Shown piece by piece: positions 58,808 to 64,000 of a stretch of 64,000 nt of DNA. The notes under the pieces were generated by a model, which was not told where the DNA came from, searched no databases, and worked only from the letters and a program-made list of their open reading frames with translations. Source of the DNA: DAOUAT01 sp964551735 (GTDB lineage Bacteria > Chloroflexota > Anaerolineae > CG2-30-64-16); NCBI GenBank assembly GCA_964551735.1, contig CAZKEF010000018.1:1-64000 (forward strand), read 5' to 3'. The translations under genes and the position numbers were made by a program. Each line of letters begins with the position of its first letter. Within the stretch, counting starts at the first letter, position 1.

Positions 58808-59641
58808 ATGCCATCACCCTTTCCCGGCATGGATCCCTACCTGGAAGAGTCGCGGCGCTGGCCGGATGTGCATCAGAGCCTGATCACTTACATCCGGGAT
58901 GCGCTCCAGCCGGCGGTGCGGCCGCGCTATCACGCGCGCATGGGCGAGCGGGTGTACATCATGCACGCGTGGTCTGCGATCGCCCCGGACGTGTTCCTGC
59001 TCGGCCCGCGGGAGACGGATCCGGGCGGTCAGCGGCTACGGGAACCTGGGATGGCCCACGCCGTTGCGCCCGTGCAGGAAGCGCCGGCTCCGCTGACGAT
59101 GGAGGCGGATGAGCCGGTGCGCTTCATGGTGGCGCCCGTCGAGGAGCGCGAACCGTTCGTGGAGATCGTCCACGGCGATGGCGAAGTCGTGACGGTGATC
59201 GAGGTGCTCAGCCCGACCAACAAGACCACCGGTGAGGGCTACCGGCAATACCGGCAAAAACAGGAGCAGATCCTCAACAGCCCCGTGCATCTGGTCGAGA
59301 TCGATCTCCTCTCGGCCGGGCTGCCGACCCTCGCGATCCCCGCGGCCGAGCTCTTGTTGCTCCCGCCCCACCGCTACCTGGTCAGCGTCCGCCGCGGCCC
59401 CCAACTGCAGGGTGAGGCCTATCCCATACCGCTGCAACAGCGGCTGCCGCGGCTGCGTGTGCCGCTGCGCGCCCCTGACCCGGATGTCGTCCTCGACCTG
59501 CAAGGCGCTTTCGAGCGCTGCTACGACAACGGCAGCTATGCCGACTTGGTGGACTACAGCGCGTCCCCACCCGTGGCGCTTTCGGACACAGAGGCAGCGT
59601 GGCTGGACGAGATGCTGCGGGAGAAGGGCCTCCGGTCGTGA
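58808..59641 (+). CDS. DUF4058 family protein
   Basis: This protein of about 277 residues has the diagnostic DUF4058 N-terminus MPSPFPGMDPYLEE. Inner segments typical of the family follow (PVHLVEIDLLSAG, YLVSVRR, AELLLLPPHRY). No catalytic motif or TM is known for the family; some members lie next to phage defence or phosphotransferase genes, but no function has been settled here. The ATG at 58808 follows GGAGGAAT. The stop overlaps the next start (GTGA), so it is cotranslated with the WecA-like gene. Confidence 0.88.
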   Translation: MPSPFPGMDPYLEESRRWPDVHQSLITYIRDALQPAVRPRYHARMGERVYIMHAWSAIAPDVFLLGPRETDPGGQRLREPGMAHAVAPVQEAPAPLTMEADEPVRFMVAPVEEREPFVEIVHGDGEVVTVIEVLSPTNKTTGEGYRQYRQKQEQILNSPVHLVEIDLLSAGLPTLAIPAAELLLLPPHRYLVSVRRGPQLQGEAYPIPLQQRLPRLRVPLRAPDPDVVLDLQGAFERCYDNGSYADLVDYSASPPVALSDTEAAWLDEMLREKGLRS

Positions 59642-60699
59642 GCGGATCGTACCTGCCGGCCTTTGTCCTGGTTTTTGCCATCGGCTTGGTCGTCAGCGCG
59701 GCGTTGACGCCGTTGGCGCAGCGGCTGGGCCAACGCCTGGGCCTGACGGACCGGCCCGGCGGCCGCCGGCAGCACCGGGGGGAGGTCTCGCGGCTGGGCG
59801 GCATCGCGCTGTTTGCCGGGTTCACAGCAGCAGTGGTCGCCACGTTGTTGCTGCCCGATAGCTTCCTCCCCCCCCGACTGGACCCCAAAGAGCTGACGCG
59901 CCTGGCCGGGCTGCTGATCGGGTCGGCCGCTATTTTCGTCTTCGGCCTGGCCGATGACCGGTTCCAGTTCCCCAGCAGGCCCCAATACATTGCGCAACTC
60001 CTCGCCTCCTGCATCGCCATCGCTTTTATTATTTTCATCGAGCGCGTCAACAACCCCTTGGGAACCGGCCAAATCGTGTTCCCCTGGCCGATGGTCGGCG
60101 CGCTGACCATCTTCTGGTTCATGGGGATGATGAACACCGTGAACTGGCTGGATGGGCTGGATGGGCTGGCCGCTGGGGTGTCGGCCATCGTGGCCGCGTT
60201 CATCGCGATCCACATGCTGCGGGAAGGTCAGATCAGCGTGGCGCTGTTGCCCGTGGCGCTGCTGGGCGCGACGCTGGGGTTCCTGCCCTACAACTTCTAT
60301 CCGGCGCGCGTCTTCATGGGCAGCAATGGCTCTTATTCCCTGGGCTGGGCGGTGGCCGCGTTGGGGATCATCGGCGGCGCCAAGGTGGCGACGGTGCTGC
60401 TGGCGATGGGCCTGCCGATCCTGGACGTGGCATGGCTGATCTACAGTCGGCGGCGGCGGGGTGGCAAGGCCAGCGAGGCCGGCCGCGACCACCTACACCA
60501 TCGGCTCCTGGATATTGGCCTGAGCCAGCGGCAGATCGTGCTGGGCTACTATGCGTTCTGTGCGGCCTTTGGCGGTCTGGCGCTGTTCCTGGAAAGCCGA
60601 TTACAAAAGCTGGTCGCACTGGGCGTGTTGGCCCTGGCCGGCCTGGCCGTGCTGGTGTGGGCCAGCAGACAGCCGGCGGGGAAGTATCGGGGTGGCTAA
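59638..60699 (+). CDS. WecA/MraY-like UDP-sugar:polyprenyl-phosphate sugar-1-phosphate transferase
   Basis: This integral membrane transferase of about 353 residues and about ten TM helices attaches a sugar-1-phosphate from a UDP-sugar to undecaprenyl phosphate. The conserved Asp-Asp motif is GLADDR (about residue 104). The metal-binding motif is MNTVNWLDGLDGLA and the carbohydrate-recognition segment GRDHLHHRLLDI suggests WecA/TagO-like rather than MraY. It starts cell-wall teichoic-like, O-antigen or exopolysaccharide synthesis. The GTG at 59638 overlaps the DUF4058 stop. The substrate sugar is unproven. Confidence 0.9.
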   Translation: MSGSYLPAFVLVFAIGLVVSAALTPLAQRLGQRLGLTDRPGGRRQHRGEVSRLGGIALFAGFTAAVVATLLLPDSFLPPRLDPKELTRLAGLLIGSAAIFVFGLADDRFQFPSRPQYIAQLLASCIAIAFIIFIERVNNPLGTGQIVFPWPMVGALTIFWFMGMMNTVNWLDGLDGLAAGVSAIVAAFIAIHMLREGQISVALLPVALLGATLGFLPYNFYPARVFMGSNGSYSLGWAVAALGIIGGAKVATVLLAMGLPILDVAWLIYSRRRRGGKASEAGRDHLHHRLLDIGLSQRQIVLGYYAFCAAFGGLALFLESRLQKLVALGVLALAGLAVLVWASRQPAGKYRGG

Positions 60700-60795
60700 G
60701 TGTGGGAGTGGTTGAGTATGGGAGTATAGAGGCATGCAGGTACATACCACACCCCCACGCTCCCATCCCCCCCTACCCTCACGCCCCTACACTCA
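60692..60795. repeat. Octameric array between convergent genes
   Basis: Octads of consensus GTRTGGGA (GTGTGGGA, GTATGGGA) run rightwards from 60692, with the WecA-like TAA in the first unit. Complementary octads (CACGCTCC, CATCCCCC) run from 60748 to 60795, with the GT2 stop codon at their right end. The two halves are loosely complementary. Confidence 0.8.
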
Positions 60796-61746
60796 CTTCT
60801 CTTCAAACCCCAATGCCTCGCGCACGATGTACAGCGGCCGGCCCTTCACCTCGTCGTAAATTCGGCCCAGGTACTCGCCAATGATCCCCAGCGAGATCAA
60901 TTGCACGCCGCCGAGGAAAAGCACGCTGACCAGGGTGGTGGCCTGGCCGTAGAACGCCTGGCTGCCCGATAGGCGCAGGATGATGGTGACGACGATCCCA
61001 AGCACGGCCAGCCCGGCTGCCGCGAAGCCCACGTAGGTGGCAAGCTGGAGGGGCAGGTACGAAAACGATGTGATGCCGTCCAGCGCGAACTTTAGCATCT
61101 TTTTGAACGGATACTTGGTCTCGCCCGCGTAGCGCTCGGCCCGCACGTAGGTGACGCCCGCCTGCCGGAAGCCCACCCACACCGACATGCCGCGCAAAAA
61201 CCGATGCTTCTCCCGCATCGTCTTCAGCGCCTCGACCACCTTGCGATCCATCAGCCGGAAGTCGCCGGTGTCCTTGGGGATATCAATATCGGTGATCTTG
61301 TAGATGATGCGGTAGAACGCCTTGGCGGTGAATTCTTTGAACCAGGTTTCCCCCTGGCGCGCAGCCCGCACTGCGTAGACGATCTCGATCCCTTCGCGCC
61401 ATTTGGCCAGCATTTCCAGGATCAGCTCCGGTGGGTCCTGCAGGTCAGCGTCGATCAGCACCACCGCGTCCCCCCGCGCATAATCCATCCCGGCTGTGAC
61501 CGCCACCTGATGGCCGAAGTTGCGAGCGAAGTCCACCACCTTGACACGAGGATCTTGCGCGTGCAACTCACGCATGATCTGCGGCGTCCGGTCGCGGCTG
61601 CCATCGTTCACCAGCACCAGCTCCCACGACTCGCCAGCGCCGTCCAGCACCCCATTGATGCGTCGGTAGAGCTCATGCAGCACGCCTTCTTCGTTGAAGC
61701 ACGGCGCAACGACCGATAAAGTCGGTTTTTTGTCTGCTGATGCCAT
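60793..61746 (-). CDS. Polyprenyl-phosphate glycosyltransferase, family 2
   Basis: This GT2 enzyme of about 317 residues is of the DPM1/ArnC/GtrB type. It transfers a sugar from a nucleotide donor to polyprenyl phosphate at the inner membrane face. The GT-A domain has PTLSVVAPCFNEEGVLHEL, a VNDGSRDRT loop and the metal-binding IDADLQDPPELI; TGDFRLMDRKVV is typical of this branch. Two C-terminal TM helices follow (about residues 240-305) and a short tail. The ATG at 61746 follows AGGAGG. It lies in a minus-strand run with an MBL hydrolase and a HEAT protein, separated from the former by an octameric hairpin. Confidence 0.92.
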   Translation of the reverse strand: MASADKKPTLSVVAPCFNEEGVLHELYRRINGVLDGAGESWELVLVNDGSRDRTPQIMRELHAQDPRVKVVDFARNFGHQVAVTAGMDYARGDAVVLIDADLQDPPELILEMLAKWREGIEIVYAVRAARQGETWFKEFTAKAFYRIIYKITDIDIPKDTGDFRLMDRKVVEALKTMREKHRFLRGMSVWVGFRQAGVTYVRAERYAGETKYPFKKMLKFALDGITSFSYLPLQLATYVGFAAAGLAVLGIVVTIILRLSGSQAFYGQATTLVSVLFLGGVQLISLGIIGEYLGRIYDEVKGRPLYIVREALGFEEK

Positions 61747-61765
61747 GTTGCCTCCTGTGAGTGGG

Positions 61766-61833
61766 GGTTGGTAGGTTGGTAGATTGGTAGGGCAGAGACG
61801 CACCAACTTACCAAATTACCAATCTACCGATCT
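61766..61833. repeat. Octameric hairpin array at the MBL-hydrolase stop codon
   Basis: Left octads GGTTGGTA, GGTTGGTA, GATTGGTA (61766-61789) face right octads ACCAACTT, ACCAAATT, ACCAATCT, ACCGATCT (61802-61833). The arms are nearly complementary. Minus-strand reading places the MBL-gene stop TAG and its last two codons inside the array. Confidence 0.85.
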
Positions 61834-62705
61834 ATTGCTTCCACGCGCCAGTTCTCGCCATCCAGGCGCAACCGGCCGGCGGGGATCTCGACGTCGTGCT
61901 GGAAGAAGAGCAGCGCGTCGCGGCGCCATGCCCAATCGCGTAGCGCGCGTTTGGTCTCCAGGCTTTGCAACGGCTCCACGTCAAACGCCGGCACCCAGGC
62001 CAGGCGCTCCAAGTTTGCGACGTAGCCCGCGTCCCCCAGGAAGATCGCGGTCTCGCCTGCGCTTTCGATGATGACGACCTGGTGGCTGCGGGTGTGACCG
62101 GGGGTCACCTGTACGCGCACTTCAGGGGTTATTTGTGTGTCGCCGTTCAGCAGGCGCGTCCGGCCCGGCCCGCCTTCGTTGGCATCCCCGCAGATCTCAA
62201 TCAGCGGCATGAAGTTCTCGGCCAGATAGGTCGCCCGAGTGCGCTCATTGGGAAAACAGGCGTCGGCCAGCTCCAGGCGCTGCATCAGGTAGGTCGCATT
62301 GGGAAAGGTGGGCATGATCTGCGCATCCGGCCCGTAGGTCGTGTTGCCGCCGCAGTGGTCGCCGTGCAGATGTGTGTTGATCACGACGCGCACGTCGGTC
62401 TCGGCAAAGCCGGCCGCGAGGAGGTCGTCCAACAGCCGCGTTTCGCTGGTCAGGTTAAGCTGCTGCAACCGCTTGGGCGGCAACTTGGTCCCATAGCCGG
62501 TATCAACCAGGATCAGGCCTTCGCTGGACTCGATCAGCAGGCAGCGCAGGTCCATGGGAATGCGATTCAATGCATCCGGTCGGATAACCTTTTCCCACAG
62601 CACCCGCGGCACTAGGCCGAAGACCCCGCCGCCGTCGGTCCAATAGATGCCATCGCTGAGCACATGGACGCGCACGTTCCCGATATGGTAGGTTTTGGGC
62701 GCCAT
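61824..62705 (-). CDS. Metallo-beta-lactamase-fold hydrolase
   Basis: This 293-residue MBL-fold hydrolase of the lactonase/glyoxalase-like group has the HxHxDH motif in NTHLHGDHCGGNT. A third metal His lies in VTPGHTRSHQVV and an Asp in FLGDAGYVANL. It has no signal peptide. Its start overlaps nothing: the HEAT gene's TAG is immediately followed by this ATG, preceded by GAGGAGG. The substrate is not predictable. The 3' end and stop codon are encoded by an octameric repeat. Confidence 0.9.
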   Translation of the reverse strand: MAPKTYHIGNVRVHVLSDGIYWTDGGGVFGLVPRVLWEKVIRPDALNRIPMDLRCLLIESSEGLILVDTGYGTKLPPKRLQQLNLTSETRLLDDLLAAGFAETDVRVVINTHLHGDHCGGNTTYGPDAQIMPTFPNATYLMQRLELADACFPNERTRATYLAENFMPLIEICGDANEGGPGRTRLLNGDTQITPEVRVQVTPGHTRSHQVVIIESAGETAIFLGDAGYVANLERLAWVPAFDVEPLQSLETKRALRDWAWRRDALLFFQHDVEIPAGRLRLDGENWRVEAIDR

Positions 62706-63632
62706 CTATGCCTCCTCGGTCGGTTTGACGGCCGCATGGCGACGGCCGCGACGTTCGAGCAGATTTAAGGCACGCTTTGCTCGGTCGCCTACCGTCCCTC
62801 GCAGCAGACGGCTCTTGTCGGTCATCAGCGCGGCCAGCACAGGATGTGCGCCCTCGTCGCCCACGTGGCCCAGCGCTCTAGCCGCATAGCCGCGCACCTG
62901 CGGGTCTGGGTCTGCCAGCGCAGCGACAAGCTGCGGCTGCGCGTCGGGGTGCTGCGCATGCACCAACGCTGCGGCCATGGCCCGGCGCACCAGCAGTGGT
63001 TGGTCGGGCGCAACCAGGGCCTCGGCCAGCGGGACGGCTGCCGCAGTGTTACCAATGCGGCCCAGCGCTGCGGCAGCAGCCCGCCGCACGTTCGGGTGCG
63101 GGTCGGCCAGGTGAGGCAGGAGGGCAACCGTCACTGCAGAATCCGCTGCCTGGCCTGTCGCTGTGGCGAGAGCTGTCGCGACTGCCTCGCGCACTTGGGG
63201 GTCGGGATCGGCCAGATACTTGAGCAACACCAGCCCAACGGCCTCGCCGCCCAGGCGTCCCAGCGCCTCGGCGGCGCCGGCTCGGCGCAGCGGTTCAGGG
63301 TCGGCCAGCGCGGCCGTGAGCGCGGGGAAAACATGGCCCGCCACCTGCGCGGCCAGCGCCTCCACGACATGCCAGCGAACGATGGGCTCGGGGTCGGCCA
63401 GTGCATGAATCAGCGCCGCGATGGCATCGGGGCTGCGCAGCGAATGCCGGCCCAGGCTGGTGGCGGCCTGCCAGCGCTGCCTCGGCTCAAGCGAGGCCAG
63501 GCCCGCCAGGTAAGCCTTCTCGCTGCCCATATCCGCGCCAGGGCGCAAGGTCGGCCAACGCGCAACTTGCCTGCGCCAGAAATGATGCAAGTCTTTTGCA
63601 ATCTGCTTCAAATAGCCTATCGGATTTGCCAC
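62706..63632 (-). CDS. HEAT-repeat protein
   Basis: This 308-residue alpha-solenoid has about eight HEAT/PBS-lyase-type repeats of about 31 residues from residue 55 to 290. Units read like ADPDPQVREAVATALATATG and ADPHPNVRRAAAAALGRIGN. The N-terminal 50 residues are basic. Such proteins scaffold or guide enzymes, and in some cases attach bilins. The GTG at 63632 is immediately followed by codons for ANPIGYL. The gene sits between a secreted protein and an MBL hydrolase, with no gap to the latter. The role here is unknown. Confidence 0.9.
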   Translation of the reverse strand: MANPIGYLKQIAKDLHHFWRRQVARWPTLRPGADMGSEKAYLAGLASLEPRQRWQAATSLGRHSLRSPDAIAALIHALADPEPIVRWHVVEALAAQVAGHVFPALTAALADPEPLRRAGAAEALGRLGGEAVGLVLLKYLADPDPQVREAVATALATATGQAADSAVTVALLPHLADPHPNVRRAAAAALGRIGNTAAAVPLAEALVAPDQPLLVRRAMAAALVHAQHPDAQPQLVAALADPDPQVRGYAARALGHVGDEGAHPVLAALMTDKSRLLRGTVGDRAKRALNLLERRGRRHAAVKPTEEA

Positions 63633-63645
63633 GCTCTCACTCGAC

Positions 63646-64000
63646 TTAGCGGATCACGATGGTCGTCTTGCACGGCGGCGGGAAATTCCCGCTGGTGTCC
63701 ACGACCACGATCCGGATGCTATAGACGCCAGGGGGCAGCGGCGCGGTTAAGGCGCCCAGGCGACCGTTGTTGACCGGCTGATTGCCCTCAGCAAAAAACG
63801 ACCATTGGCTGTCGGCGGGACTTGGGCCTGGGCCATACTCCAGCTTGTAGTAGCCGAAGTTCTCGTGCACGGCCGATCCTGTGACGATCACCGGGATGTT
63901 CACCTGAGCGTTGACGCCGGGCGCAGTGATAACCGCGCGCGGGTCAGGGCAACTCGGCCGCTGCGGCGCCTGCGTGGGCGTCTCCTGCGGGGCCTGGGTG
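63646..64000 (-). CDS. Secreted protein with Thr-Gln-Pro linker and Ig-like end, partial
   Basis: This is the C-terminal part of a gene that continues beyond the window. The visible portion has a TQAPQETPTQAPQ linker, then a beta-sandwich-like domain (VNIPVIVTGSAVHENFGYYK, then PLPPGVYSIRIVVVDTSGNF) ending in IVIR. This looks like an extracellular lipoprotein tail. It ends 13 nt before the HEAT-repeat gene on the same strand. Function unknown. Confidence 0.75.
   Translation of the reverse strand, partial: TQAPQETPTQAPQRPSCPDPRAVITAPGVNAQVNIPVIVTGSAVHENFGYYKLEYGPGPSPADSQWSFFAEGNQPVNNGRLGALTAPLPPGVYSIRIVVVDTSGNFPPPCKTTIVIR

Overview
The window is a GC-rich bacterial chromosome segment. Its gene content and protein style suggest Chloroflexota (Anaerolineae/Caldilineae-like). 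The clues are Thr-Pro linkers, a secreted-protein tail ending in YLPLLLR, an SDR-type threonine dehydrogenase, a K+-independent type proton pyrophosphatase, DUF4058, and an AfsR/SARP-like giant regulator. This placement is inference. No rRNA, tRNA or CRISPR array was recognised. Most genes sit in short operons with good Shine-Dalgarno sites, and several sigma-70-like promoters are readable.

1-12.5 kb: 3' end of ftsH, a DMT exporter, a frameshifted membrane gene, a methyltransferase, an ECF sigma factor coupled to an unusual anti-sigma fusion (zinc finger, TM, solute-binding domain, degenerate LytM), a HicBA pair, an endonuclease III-like glycosylase, an ATP-grasp/esterase pair, and a ParB/Srx-like protein followed by pyruvate kinase.

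12.5-31 kb: a phosphoesterase, a two-gene molybdenum hydroxylase, MsrPQ, a 1,173-residue SARP/ATPase/TPR regulator, two SnoaL-like proteins, two lipoproteins, an NmrA-like SDR flanked by two small paralogues, and a C39-like cysteine peptidase candidate. 31.2-32.3 kb is a graveyard of three unrelated gene fragments.

32.3-46 kb: on the minus strand, a membrane protein, gyrB split by a 565-residue intein, a GT4 glycosyltransferase and a HAD phosphatase, apparently translationally coupled from gyrB onward. On the plus strand, SAM hydrolase, murA (Asp replacing the active-site Cys), a nicotinamidase-like and a nicotinate phosphoribosyltransferase-like pair, and a cupin. A ParA ATPase is coupled to a membrane protein that carries a ParB-like N-terminal motif but no recognisable DNA-binding domain.

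46-64 kb: a GAF histidine kinase, a response regulator and threonine dehydrogenase; pyrophosphatase; a glycosyltransferase; an ABC-2 exporter; a CorA variant; AsnRS; DUF4058; a WecA/MraY-like transferase; a GT2 enzyme; MBL hydrolase; HEAT-repeat protein; and the end of a secreted protein.

A recurring non-coding theme is degenerate 7-8-nt tandem arrays, most with self-complementary halves. Several begin at, and supply, the stop codon of the adjacent gene, and one lies in frame inside the molybdenum hydroxylase. REP-like palindromes also occur between genes and, in two cases, inside genes.
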